The notes below the pieces were generated by a model. That model was given only the letters and a program-made list of their open reading frames with translations. It had not been told where the DNA came from and ran no database searches. From Diplonema papillatum (Eukaryota > Euglenozoa > Diplonemea > Diplonemida > Diplonemidae): DNA of 64,000 nt. Location of the stretch: contig JAPJBO010000575.1 of NCBI GenBank assembly GCA_030068145.1, positions 84,484 to 148,483 on the forward strand. Direction: 5' to 3'. A program made the position numbers and the translations under genes. How positions within the stretch are numbered: the first letter of the stretch is position 1; each line of letters starts with the position of its first letter. Positions 1 through 9,820 of this stretch are shown piece after piece.

Positions 1-952
1 CGAGAATGATACGAGTGAAATGCGAGAATGTGTTAACCACTGAAGAACCATGTATTTGACCCGTATTCGAGGCTCCGACAGGAAGACCAAGTGGAGATAG
101 CAAAACAACGAAATAAGCCTACGCCAACTGCAGTTTTGCAGCTGGCATGGTGTTGCTTTCAAGACAAGGACACCTCAACACAAGATGCTGTCAACAACAA
201 CTCTGGTTGCTCCATGGTATTGCTTCAATGCTTGAGTATTGGTCGAAAACACGCTTCACAACAAGTGCTCCGTCCGCCGCTGTGCCTGCAACTTCTCCAG
301 CTGCGGCTTACTGTGTTTTCTTCTACGATTTCCTCTGCCACAGCTTGTTTCGTGAAGCTGGCGGCTTCCATTCAGTTGCCGCTGACTTAGGAGGCACGGG
401 CATTTTGAATATTGGCCTCGGGGCCGCCTTTGCAGGTGCATTATTAGGTTGCAGGCTCCGCGAGCCCTTGGGATCTAGGGAGCCCTTGGGATCTAGGGAG
501 CCCTTGGGATCTAGGGAGCCCAGCGACAGCGAGTCAAGGAGACCTAATCCTCAAAACGCTGAAAGCACAAGCAAATTTGGTTCCCGAGTTCATAAACAGC
601 TTTGAAAGCCTGCATCCACGAACAGACGAAACGAACTGTGGCAGTGAAGACAGAGGAAGAAAAGAATGTTCACTACACAGAGGAAGCAGCAGCTGAAGAA
701 GTTCGGAGGCCCAGTGGCGGCAAAATGCGCCGCGGAAGCCTTGGCGACGACCTAAAACGTTGATTCCTGCCGGTTTCTCATGTGTTCAAGCATCCCGTAC
801 TGTGAGTAACCTCATTCTCGCATATTCTCGCACGTGCGAGAATATGCGAGAATCATGCGAGAATTGCGAGAATATGCGAGAATTTTGCGAGAATCGGGGC
901 CGCGACCCCCCAATACGAGAATATGCGAGAATGCGAGTCGTATCGGATGTAT
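1..952. mobile_element. Partial element with GCGAGAAT subterminal repeats
   Basis: The motif (T)GCGAGAAT recurs at 1-32 and densely, in both orientations, at 808-945, where GCGAGAATATGCGAGAAT is the core. The two clusters look like the inner and outer ends of one DNA transposon whose left end lies outside the window. Nothing protein-like was recognised between them. An 18-bp tandem repeat sits inside at 463-516. The element ends just before the target duplication of the next element at 953. Family assignment to hAT is by analogy with the better preserved neighbours, not by a visible terminal repeat. Confidence 0.4.
463..516. repeat. 18-bp tandem repeat, 3 copies
   Basis: The unit AGCCCTTGGGATCTAGGG occurs three times head to tail without a mismatch, followed by a partial fourth unit. 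On the plus strand it reads as a repeating EPLGSR peptide in an open frame, but no gene is evident around it. Confidence 0.9.
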
Positions 953-960
953 GCCTAGGG

Positions 961-1762
961 CAGTGTTCCAGGTAAACGGTAAACGTTTACCGTTTATAAA
1001 CGTTTACGTTTACTCATTTTGGAGTAAACGTTGAGTAAACGTTGAGGGGCGGCATCCACTGGAAACGCAATCTATCAAGAAGAGGGGCAACTAAGTAAAA
1101 TATCCAGACGCACCTTTCGTCACAAATGGCGAACAAGCGCAAAGGAGACGCCGGGAGGGGGTGGCATTCACGGAAGCACCCGGATCGAAGATGCGCAAGG
1201 TAACCTGCAAGTTCTGCGACAAGGCCTTCTCCACCGCCTCTGCTGAGCACCTGCTCTGCCAAGGCAGCGGCATTGGCGGCTGCGCCCGCACAGGACTGAA
1301 GCCACGGTCAGGAACGAACGACCAGTAGCCTTGTTAACCCGATGGCTTCTTCGTAAAAGAAGTTCCTGATGGCTTCGTGGGCGTCCACTGCAGTGGTCGC
1401 TCGAGTGAGGAATGGCACCATATTCAGCTGCTTCGTCTTGGCTCTCTCGTTTTTCTTGCTGCCTTCAGCTTGACGACGAAGGCGGGTGTGTGCTACCACC
1501 ATGGGATCTTTATCAGTACACGATGAGTACACCCCCCCCCAACGCCCGAAGAACTCGGTGGGGTGATGCTTGACACCGCCATAAAAGAGATGGACAGCCT
1601 GATGGAACGTGGATTGTGCCAAGAGGCCAAGTATGGTCTAACCGTGTTCTGTAGGCGAGTAAACGTTTACCGCGAGTAAACGTAAACGTTTACCGTTTAT
1701 AAACGTTTACGTTTACTCATTTTGGAGTAAACGCGTTTACTCAACGTTTACCAGCTTCACTG
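961..1762. mobile_element. Non-autonomous hAT element, 802 bp, with target duplication
   Basis: Ends are CAGTGTTCCAGGTAAACG on the left and, inverted on the right, CAGTGAAGCTGGTAAACG. The flanking octamers are GCCTAGGG (953-960) and CCCTAGGG (1763-1770), a 7 of 8 match, as expected for the 8-bp target duplication of hAT transposases. Both ends carry clustered GTAAACG/CGTTTAC motifs arranged as palindromes (967-1045 and 1655-1750). The centre holds only a zinc-finger-like remnant, so the copy could not have moved on its own. Confidence 0.85.
1191..1329 (+). pseudogene. BED-type zinc-finger-like remnant inside the hAT element
   Basis: A short frame starting at ATG 1191 encodes CKFCDKAF and then an H-x3-C pair (HLLC), followed by a further Cys, before a TAG. 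The CxxC...H...C spacing resembles the BED finger found at the N-terminus of hAT transposases. It lies inside a terminal-inverted-repeat element of hAT type, which supports the reading. No catalytic region follows, so it is a relic rather than a working gene. The finger is too short for a firm family call. Confidence 0.4.
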
Positions 1763-1770
1763 CCCTAGGG

Positions 1771-2804
1771 TGGGGGGTGTCTCTCAGGCCGCTCGCCGTT
1801 GCAACTAAGCTTCGCAGGCAGTCGCGTTGCAATTTCGGAAATCTCTCTCGAAAAGTAAGTGCCGTCGCCGCCTTACATTCGCAGGCCGGCTTTTCCACCA
1901 CGAATCGCAAAGGGCAGGCTTAAAGGCAAGGAAGAGTGGCTCATATGAAAGTGGATGAGATACATTACAAGGAGCTGCACAGAGGGCAGATACAGCATCG
2001 TACACATATACTTGAGAGGGGATACTTGGGGGGGGATAGCGAAGCCCTATTGCGATGTCCACCGTCCTCCGCTGTCTGGCGCAGCTTGACAAGACCGTGT
2101 CCGTAAGCAAACCCGAAACGAGCCAGAAGACCTCAGCTACTACGCGCTCGCTGAGGCAGATTTTGCTGTTTCGCCGTCAATAACTTCTAGCGAGCGAGTA
2201 TATATGCCCGATTACCATTGACGCGCTGTAGTTGACAGCGTACTCGCAAAGCCAGGCGTGCGTAGGAAAGCGCGGTCCACGCCGCGTAGTAGTTGGCGTG
2301 AGCTTTGGTGGATGAATGCAGGCCGTGGTTGTAGTAGCGAATTTTCAATGGGTGTCAACAGCAGCTGGACAAGGGTCAATTGGTTCCAAGGCAAGGTGTA
2401 ATTGCTCGCCTCAAAAGCATGGGTGGGCGTGTCGTTGTAGGGGGTGTCTTTTGGCATCGGCGGCTTGCTGCTTACCCGAGACGCGCACTACTTCTTAAGG
2501 GGACTGCGCGCGACTTATAGCGCGCAGAAGAGCGAGCCAATAGCAGGTCTGTGATGCTCCTAAATGTCCTAGGCTGCACGCGCACTACACTGACGCATTA
2601 AACGAGTTTGAGAGCCTTCCGGCTACCTATCTTGAAGAGGATGGGAAATCTTTTGAACTTGCGTCGCCATTGCCAAGCTTCGGGCGTGCTTCTACCGAAC
2701 GAATATGCTCGGATGCCATTGCTTGGCACCTGGCGGAGACCAGTGCTGTTGACGCTGGCATTCCAAGCTCCCGACGCGCCGCGATCCACGAGCCACGACA
2801 TTGG
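1771..2804. other. Intergenic, nothing recognised
   Basis: No gene-like frame, RNA gene or strong repeat was recognised. Only short chance frames occur on both strands. Confidence 0.5.
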
Positions 2805-4319
2805 CTAACTTGTTTGCGGGAGGTACCGGCGGCGCCTTCTGCAGGGCGCTGGAAGCCGAGCGTGCAAAGTGTCGAGGGTGGTGGATGACTCGCGGAGATG
2901 AGCCGCCGTGCTGCGGAAGACACCGAGGTCACCCTCGGGCTCCCCGCCCTTCGGCGGGGGCATGTACGGGGTCGGCGGGGCGGCGCCGTCGAGCTTGCCG
3001 GCCACCTCCAAGTTGGCCAGGAACCGGTCCCTGGAGGCGACGAGCCGCCTGAGTTCCACGATGTGCTCGTCCTTGGCGCGCTGCTCGGCCTCTTTGGCCT
3101 GCAGGGCAGCCGTCGCCTCCCGCAGCTCGGCGACGGTCTGGCTCTTGAAGTGGTTCATTTGGTCGATGAGCGAGTCACGCTCCGCGGTCACCTGCTGCAG
3201 CTGCGTCTCGCCCTGCAGCACCGCCTCGGACAGGACGCCAATCCGCTTTTCCAACCCTTCGCCCGCCCGCTCCGCCCCGTCGTCTCGTCCGGCCCGCAGC
3301 TGCTCTACTTCTTCGACGAGGGATTGGAGGACCCTGTCTTCGGCGCGCTTGAGCTCGTGCTCCTCGTGCACGGTCCGGTCGCGGTCTTCCTTCTCGCGGC
3401 GGGCGGCGGCGACCTCGTTTTCGGCCTCGATCCGCTGCTCCTGGGCGCGCTCCAGGTCGCTTTGCAGCGAGGCAATGACAGCGTCCCGCTCCGCAACCTC
3501 TTTCCCCAGCGCGTCAACGTGCCGCCGGAGCGCAGCCAGCTCGGCCGCTTCCCCCGCGCCAGCCGGGGCTTGCTGTGGAGACGGGCTCCTGCCGGCAGTT
3601 GACCCGGGGGCCCGGTGCTGCTCCTCGGCCGGCTGCGGCGCGTGCATCGCCGCCCGCCGCATCAGCGACGCGGCTTCGTACAGGGCGGGCAGCGCCGCCG
3701 CCGGCTGGCCGGCCTCGGCGCGCCGGATCGCGGCTTCCAGCAGCTCAGCGACCGGCTTCCGTTGGAGCTTGAACGACAGCTCGTAGAGGATGCCCAGCGG
3801 GGCCTTCGAACCGGATTCCCCGACGGCGGACTTGTGCAGGAGCTCTATCGCTTCGTCGACGAGCTCGATGCCGTCAAGTTCCATTGCGTGGCCGCTGAGC
3901 TGGAGCACCGGGAGGAAGGACGTCGGAGACGTGTGCCTCCCAGTGCTTTCTGACCCGGTCCTCCAGGGTGATACACCCGGCTTGTGGAGAGGGTGCTGCG
4001 GCGCCGCCGCGTCGGGCGCCGGTTGGTGCGGCAGCGGCGGGGGGGGCGACGGCGGCGGCGGCGGCGGCGGCGTGTCGGTTGCGAGCGGCGCGCGGGCGAT
4101 GCGCAGGAAGTCGCGCTCCTTCTGCGCGGCCTGCAGCTTCCGGTTCAGGTGGGCGACGTCGCCGCGGTGCCGCGCCTGGCTCGCGCACAGGGCCTGCGAG
4201 AGGCGCTGCTTCTCGCGCACCGCGTCCTTCAGCTCGTCCTCCGCCTTCGCGAGGAGGGTCTCCGTGCTGGCCAGCACATCGCTCAGCTCGGCCGAAAGGT
4301 ACTCATTCACATCTACCAT
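2805..4319 (-). CDS. Coiled-coil protein with MIT-like helical segment, unknown function
   Basis: The predicted protein has about 504 residues if translation starts at the ATG ending at 4319 (MVDVNEYLSAEL). A frame runs 31 codons further up, but the pyrimidine-rich sequence CTTCAACCCATCCAG ending 19 bases before this ATG looks like a splice acceptor, so I prefer the shorter start. Order: acidic helical N-terminus (1-75), a proline tract, a helical segment near 160-240 with AELLEAAIRRAEAG and LYEAASLM that resembles MIT or TPR-like helices, then about 200 residues of continuous Glu/Arg-rich coiled coil, and a proline-rich tail. No enzyme motif is visible. Some of the proline-rich middle reads better in another frame, so an unrecognised intron is possible. 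A structural or trafficking role is only a guess. Confidence 0.65.
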   Translation of the reverse strand: MVDVNEYLSAELSDVLASTETLLAKAEDELKDAVREKQRLSQALCASQARHRGDVAHLNRKLQAAQKERDFLRIARAPLATDTPPPPPPPSPPPPLPHQPAPDAAAPQHPLHKPGVSPWRTGSESTGRHTSPTSFLPVLQLSGHAMELDGIELVDEAIELLHKSAVGESGSKAPLGILYELSFKLQRKPVAELLEAAIRRAEAGQPAAALPALYEAASLMRRAAMHAPQPAEEQHRAPGSTAGRSPSPQQAPAGAGEAAELAALRRHVDALGKEVAERDAVIASLQSDLERAQEQRIEAENEVAAARREKEDRDRTVHEEHELKRAEDRVLQSLVEEVEQLRAGRDDGAERAGEGLEKRIGVLSEAVLQGETQLQQVTAERDSLIDQMNHFKSQTVAELREATAALQAKEAEQRAKDEHIVELRRLVASRDRFLANLEVAGKLDGAAPPTPYMPPPKGGEPEGDLGVFRSTAAHLRESSTTLDTLHARLPAPCRRRRRYLPQTS

Positions 4320-4380
4320 TCCCCCCTCACCCCTCGTTCTGGATGGGTTGAAGAATTGGGAATTATTCGAACGTCGGCAA

Positions 4381-4730
4381 GACACGCCGCACAACGTCGA
4401 TGTCAACTGCAACGAAAAATGCCGGTTTGGGCCGCGCAGACCGTCGCGACAGGTTGAATTTACTTTACTGATGGGGCAGCACGAGAGGAACCTATTTTTT
4501 AGTCCGTATCGACGGTTGTTCGATCGGACAAAGCCTTGGTGCTACCAGTGGTGGTACTACTGGACACGCCGCACAACGTCGATGTCGACTGCAACGAAAA
4601 TAGCGGTTTGGGCCGTGCAGACCGGCGCGACAAGTTGGATTTACTTAGCTGATGGGGCAGCTGGAGAGGAACCTACTTTTTAGTCAATCGGACAATGCCT
4701 TGGTGCTACCAGTGGTGGTACTACGTGTAC
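4381..4730. repeat. Tandem duplication, period about 182 bp, 2 copies
   Basis: The block starting GACACGCCGCACAACGTCGA at 4381 is repeated at 4563 with scattered differences. The first copy begins just upstream of the coiled-coil gene and so may include its promoter or 5' leader. Confidence 0.85.
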
Positions 4731-4942
4731 TCACCGTGCTATGGATACCTGCAGGACAGCTCTACGTATGTAGGTATGCAGGTACGTGGTGGTGCTACGT
4801 GTACTCACCGTGCTATGGATACCTGCAGGACAGCTCTACGTATGTAGGTATGCAGGTACGTGGTGGTGCTACGTGTACTCACCGTGCTATGGATACCTGC
4901 AGGACAGCTCTACGTATGTAGGAACGTGGTGGTACTACGTGT
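4721..4942. repeat. 74-bp tandem repeat, 3 copies
   Basis: Units begin CTACGTGTACTCACCGTGCT at 4721, 4795 and 4869 and are nearly identical. The frame stays open through the units in places only because of the repeat; no protein is inferred. Confidence 0.9.
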
Positions 4943-6683
4943 ACCTCTACTACTGCTATGTGCTGCTGCTACGTGGTGTACTGCAACTGATACGTGGTGC
5001 TATGCCTCTCGGCCAGAACCCAGTCCTGAGGAATGCGCGAGCTACGCAGGGCGTGCAATCTGCATGCCGTTCAGCTGGTGTGCATCTCTTTCACATGTGT
5101 TGTGCTCGCGTGAAGAAGGGGAGCAAACAATGTGATCTGAGAATACCTGCGAAGAAGCGGCCATTCGAGCCAGTGCTCAACAAACAGCGCTTTTGCAGAA
5201 AAGGGCGACCACGAGTGTAAAATGGGAGGTGTTTCACCGTGCGCGCCCACGCGGGCAAGCTTCAAGAGCCCCGCGGCAAATCGTGCGGCGCGTCGTGCAC
5301 TTGCGGGTAGACGCGCACAACCCACCCCTCCCTCCACTTATTAGGCGCGCGTTATGCCTCGATTATTCAGCTCTTGCTTCAGATACGCGCTGTACTCGCC
5401 GAGAACCTGCGTGTTTTTTGGAGGCGAGGTCTGGCGCCTTACGGACGGAGATGGGGGTTTCGGGGTGTAAAAGACGCCTAAGGAGTCGCTCGGGCAAACC
5501 CGAGGGGTTTTATGACGTCAACATAGGGAACCTGCTGAACAGACTAACCAACAGGGGCACGGTTTCGAAACCTACGCTGGCCTTCTTGCAGTACCCTTAC
5601 ATTGAGCCAATTCGCCTACCCCCCCTGAGAACGCGGCTGCTAAGAATGAGGAAGCTGAGACTGACATTCTTTGATCCTGCCGAGTTTGGTCTATTCAGTA
5701 ACGCCGGAGTGACTGTCTACTCGCAACCCCGCCTCATCCCAAACTCTTTTGGTGATTTTTCGGGATGGTGCTCATCCTGCCATGCGCTTTGCTCCGATTC
5801 CCACAGTAAACCATAGGACGAAGGAGAGACAGAGACGAGTTAGAGTGCACCATCTGAGGGACCATCTCTCCGGGGAGTTTCCGGTCTCCTCACTTCGAAG
5901 GGTGCAACTGCAGAAACGGTTTGGACGGAAATAGCATACTTCAGAGTAAGTGTCCGGAGAATGTATCCCGACCAGCGGGCGAACGCGGCATGCAAAGTTC
6001 ATTTGCGGCGATGCCTTGATGTTGAGATTCTCGCGACTGTCAACTGTCATCTGTTGTGCATTGTAGAAGGTTATGTGGTTGCGTATTGTAGGGTGCCGTG
6101 ATGTACGCATTGGATAATAATAGTATGCAAGGATGCCTATCCCCTCTTTTTCACTCTAAGACGTTTTCAGAGTTTCCGGGAATCGTGTCCTATGACTTCT
6201 AAGTATCTTGTCGCTCAACGCAGACTGGATCGAGAATAAAGAAACTGAATCGGAGATACTTCTGTTGCCAGTGACAAAATAGTGCCAAGCCTCGGTAGTG
6301 CATTGACGACTCCATCCATTTGCGAGGGGCGAGGGCTGTCCATATTGCCCCTACGGAATACATGCACCGGTCCACCCCTGTGCCGCAACTCCTGCCGTCT
6401 ATCATAGTATCTGGATTGCATAGAATTGCCTGATTGTCTGATGCTGTGTTGCACGCTATATCGCGTCACACACGGTCTATCAAGAGGGGATGGACCGGCT
6501 CAACACAGGGCTGGTGGTCACGTGCCCAGTAGGATGCGCTCGGGGCATCAACCACGACCGATGATTTTCCTCAATTCCTTCTCGTCTGCATTCTACCATT
6601 GTATCGGCCCGATTACCTTCATCCATTTTCCTGCACGAAGCCTCTGAGCGGCTCGAAAATACTCGACGTAGCTGCTTCGACTC
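4943..6683. other. Intergenic, nothing recognised
   Basis: No conserved coding signal was found on either strand. The missing 3' exon of the DsbA-like gene should lie here on the minus strand but I could not identify it. Confidence 0.4.
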
Positions 6684-6955
6684 CGATTGGAAGGGAGGAG
6701 ATATAGAGGTAGAGGGGCAAATACAATACAAACACAATCTGATTTGTTCTTCGCTTACACCACCGTGTATTGTTTTCTCACTCAGGACTTTTGACCGGTT
6801 GTGTTCGTGTGATTTGTCGTGTTGGGGTAGACCCGCATGACCTCACGTCCGTTCAACACGCGGTTCGGCAGTTACAGCACTTGGATCCCCTCTGTTCTTT
6901 GTCGGGCAGCATCATCGAGCATTTCCTTCCAAGCTGGCGCTTAAAAAGAAAAAGA
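6684..6955. repeat. Dispersed repeat copy 1 (also in the SufS intron)
   Basis: About 215 bp from GGAAGGGAGG to GTTACAGCACTTGG match 32998-33225 closely, including the stretch CAATACAAACACAATCTG. Weaker similarity continues to about 6955. It lies downstream (minus strand sense) of the donor site of the DsbA-like exon, so both copies appear to be intronic. Confidence 0.8.
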
Positions 6956-7122
6956 TCGCTTCGAAATCGCGAAGCCCCCACTTCTGTTCAGAGTCAGAAA
7001 CAGTGAACGGACATGTCTGGACAGTGGCTCATATTACCCTGGGACGCCACAGAAAAAGAGCGGACAAAGGAGCAAAGAAGACATTCGAAGGCGGGAGGCT
7101 GTTGTGCTGTGCATGGACATAC

Positions 7123-7694
7123 TTTCGATATTAGCGTTCGGTCAAGCTCGGTATGAAGATACCGAAGAACGTCATCCCGGTCGAGTCCGATGTCGGCAGC
7201 TATGTCGGCCAAAACGAACGGCGAAGTGATGTCCAGGCGTTTTTGGAAGAAGGCTGAGTAGATCGCTTGCACCACCTCGTCCTGCTCTTTCGGGCCCAGC
7301 TGGTCGAGAACCTGGTACGAGACCCGGTGGGCGTTTATCGTGCTGCCGATGAGCTGTTTGGGGGACAGGTTCAACTCGGCACCGAGCTGCTGCGCGCGGA
7401 GGTGGAGCGGGTTGTCCGGCTTCGAGAACTCGTTCCAGTAGTTCACGGGCATGGACCGGTCGGCCCACTCTTTCATGGGCATTCCTCCGACCACCGGCAC
7501 GGTCGTGTGCAGCACCATGGGGTGCCACTTTATTTCGAGCTCCACCTCGGGGTACCGCTCGCACGCTATCTGGAGGCTTCTTCGCGCCAGGAAGGACCAC
7601 GGGCAGTGGAAGTCGGCCGTGATCCAAAGGGGCACTTTGATCCGTCGCTGCTTTTCGTCGATTTCGAGCGACGAAAAAGATGGCGGGATTCCGT
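7123..7694 (-). CDS. DsbA/FrnE-like thioredoxin-fold protein, internal exon
   Basis: A 572-base exon encodes about 190 residues of the DsbA superfamily, FrnE/HCCA-isomerase branch. It holds VPLWITADFHCPWSFLARR, the beta strand plus active-site helix of the family, then the all-helical insertion and the returning DITSPFVLADIAADIGLD segment. The usual CPWC is CPWS here, so the second redox cysteine is absent and a disulphide exchange role is doubtful. The exon is bounded by an acceptor (CCCTCTCCGCAG) and a canonical donor (GTATGTCC, 7122-7115), the same donor as in RPL5. It covers most of a typical 215 to 240 residue protein; the N-terminal exon and the short C-terminal exon were not found, so this may be an intact split gene or a fragment. 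Confidence 0.7.
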
Positions 7695-7716
7695 CTGCGG
7701 AGAGGGGGGGGGAATC

Positions 7717-7790
7717 TTAGTTTGATGTTCAGACAGGACACACTGCCTCTCATGCATGTTTGATGCTGGCATCGAGTCTTCTTCGAGGAA
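7717..7790. repeat. Short dispersed repeat, copy 1
   Basis: The stretch CTTAGTTTGATGTTCAGACA continuing through a GGACACACTGCC segment recurs inverted at 35716-35790 and in part at 62513-62555. It lies immediately upstream of the DsbA-like exon. No terminal repeats were recognised. Confidence 0.7.
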
Positions 7791-7799
7791 AGTGCAAAT

Positions 7800-8794
7800 A
7801 GAAAATGCGGGTCCTGATCGTTTTGCTGAAGCAACGGGTACCGATGCTACGAGGGCTCGGGGAGACCTCGTTTGGGGGTAATCTCAGTTTCCGAGTAGGA
7901 TAGACACTTATGGCATTACGGGGACAGCCAACAGTCCTCGGGGCACAGGGCGGCCCCGGTTTTTAGGGAGCCGAACTACAGCAGGTTACTCGCACAGCTC
8001 GGGCAAGATCTCGGTGTCGCGTTTATGCCCTATGTAAACCGCGCACATGCACACATAGGTCGTCGCTGTGCGCTTCACCTCGTACCTCATCAACGACCAG
8101 CCGCCTGTCTCCCCGAACTGCTCGCCGCACACCTCCAGCTTCGATCAAACCCGGACCGGGTATACCGGGTTAATCAAAAAAAGGCTCGCCACACGCACAA
8201 TCGCAGCTGATACAGCCCCCTTTACCGGACGGGGGACCTATATTTATCTCGAAAAAGCCAGAACCCGAACTTGAGTTCGGACTCCGGGACGCCGGAGTTA
8301 AGACACGTCTAAAAGGATCGATGCTTTGCTGTGAAGAGATGTGTTCCGAAACTTTTCCAAGGAGCACCAGGTTTCCCGTTTTGGAGTCGTAAAACTCCCG
8401 ATCCACGGATTCCCGAGCAGGCTTTCTGCGCGCAGGACGACCTCCCTCCCCGACGAAAGAACTGCGTAGCTTTGTTTTATTATTTTACTTGTTTTTTGTT
8501 GTCGACAACATATTGTGGTTGAGGTGTCTTTAAGATATAGATCTAAGCCGCCCACGTCAAATTTTGTTAAGCATTGAGTTCTTTTAAGTACATGAACCAC
8601 ATGGATTAGCATGCACTGATATTGTTAAGCAGCGATTCAACCGACCCTTTTGGTCGGTGATGACACCTACACGGTAAATGGCTTCATCATACACACCGGA
8701 AGAGCGACTGAAGCTTATTACACCGTGTTGAAGGAAAATGACGGGTGTACGACGAGCAGGCATTCGTACTCTCTCGGAAGGAATGCACAACACA
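7800..8794. other. Intergenic, nothing recognised
   Basis: No supported gene, RNA or repeat was identified in this stretch. Confidence 0.5.
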
Positions 8795-8956
8795 TTGAAG
8801 GGCAACCCGCAAGATTGGTTGTACTAATAAACTAAGGGATGTATTCTGCGGGTGCCCTCCAATGCATTGTACACGTTGAAGGGCAACCCGTAAGATTGGT
8901 TGTACTAATAAACTAAGGGATGCATTTTGTGGGTGCCCTTCAATGCATTGTACATA
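8795..8956. repeat. 81-bp tandem repeat, 2 copies
   Basis: Units starting TTGAAGGGCAACCCG at 8795 and 8876 are about 93 percent alike by eye. Within each unit GGGCAACCC near the start and GGGTGCCC near the end are partly complementary, so each could fold into a stem. Confidence 0.9.
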
Positions 8957-9370
8957 GTTGAAAAAGAGAAGGTAAACACACCATCGATTAAGAAGTGGGC
9001 GAGGAGGACACCTCCTAGTGAGGCAGCAGCCAATGTGTGAACGTGTTTCGGGATGACAATGACAGGTGCCATCGGCGCGGATTCTTCGCAATGTTGTCCT
9101 CTTCACGAGCAGGCAATCCGCCCGCTATAGCCGATGGCCCGGCTATTTTTGGTCTGTTTTAATGTCTCCTGGACAATCTTTTTTTTCGTGAGTGGGGAGT
9201 TGCAGAGTTGTGCGTTGAGATTCGACACATCAAGACTCAAATTCGGTGACTCTGGCGATGAAAGCTATTCAGAAGGAATTCTGTTCTTGGCGCTCCTGGT
9301 ATTGAAGCGGAACAACCGATGAACTAGTGTTCATACAAAGCAGGGCGGCAGCGGGACGTTAATAACACCT

Positions 9371-9640
9371 CGGGTGCTCGCCGAGGTGTGTACAGTAGAG
9401 GTTCAGCCCATGGAAGTCATGCCGCGAGCTCCACGGATCTATTTGCCCTGTCGGGTGCTCGCCGAGGTGTGTACAGTAGAGGTTCAGTCCATGGAAGTCA
9501 TGCCGCGAGCTCTACGGATCTATTTGCCCTGTCGGGTGCTCGCCGAGGTGTGTACAGTAGAGGTTCAGTCCATGGAAGTCATGCCGCGAGCTCTACGGAT
9601 CTATTTGCCCTGTCGGGTGCGTACAGTAGAGGTTCAATGG
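9371..9640. repeat. 81-bp tandem repeat, 3.3 copies
   Basis: Units begin CGGGTGCTCGCCGAGGTG at 9371, 9452 and 9533, with a shortened fourth at 9614. As 81 is a multiple of three, the plus strand stays open and would encode 27-residue repeats, but there is no start context or conserved protein, so I treat it as non-coding. Confidence 0.9.
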
Positions 9641-9820
9641 ACAACAGCAACAGGTTCGTGCGCGTTCGTCTTCATGACTGGCTGGAAAGAACGAAGGCAA
9701 ACTTTCACGTTTTTTCTTTTTTTCAAAGCCTTCGCCTACGGAAGGTGTGATTCAAAAGTCGGGGGCAACAACGCATCAAGAGAAAAAGAAAGGCCAAAGT
9801 GAAAGACAACGCACAGTTGC

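Noticed and set aside
9374-9802. 142-codon plus-strand frame with 27-residue repeats as a gene
   Set aside because: The frame is open because the 81-bp repeat is a multiple of three; there is no start context, domain or continuation, and the other two frames are also open.
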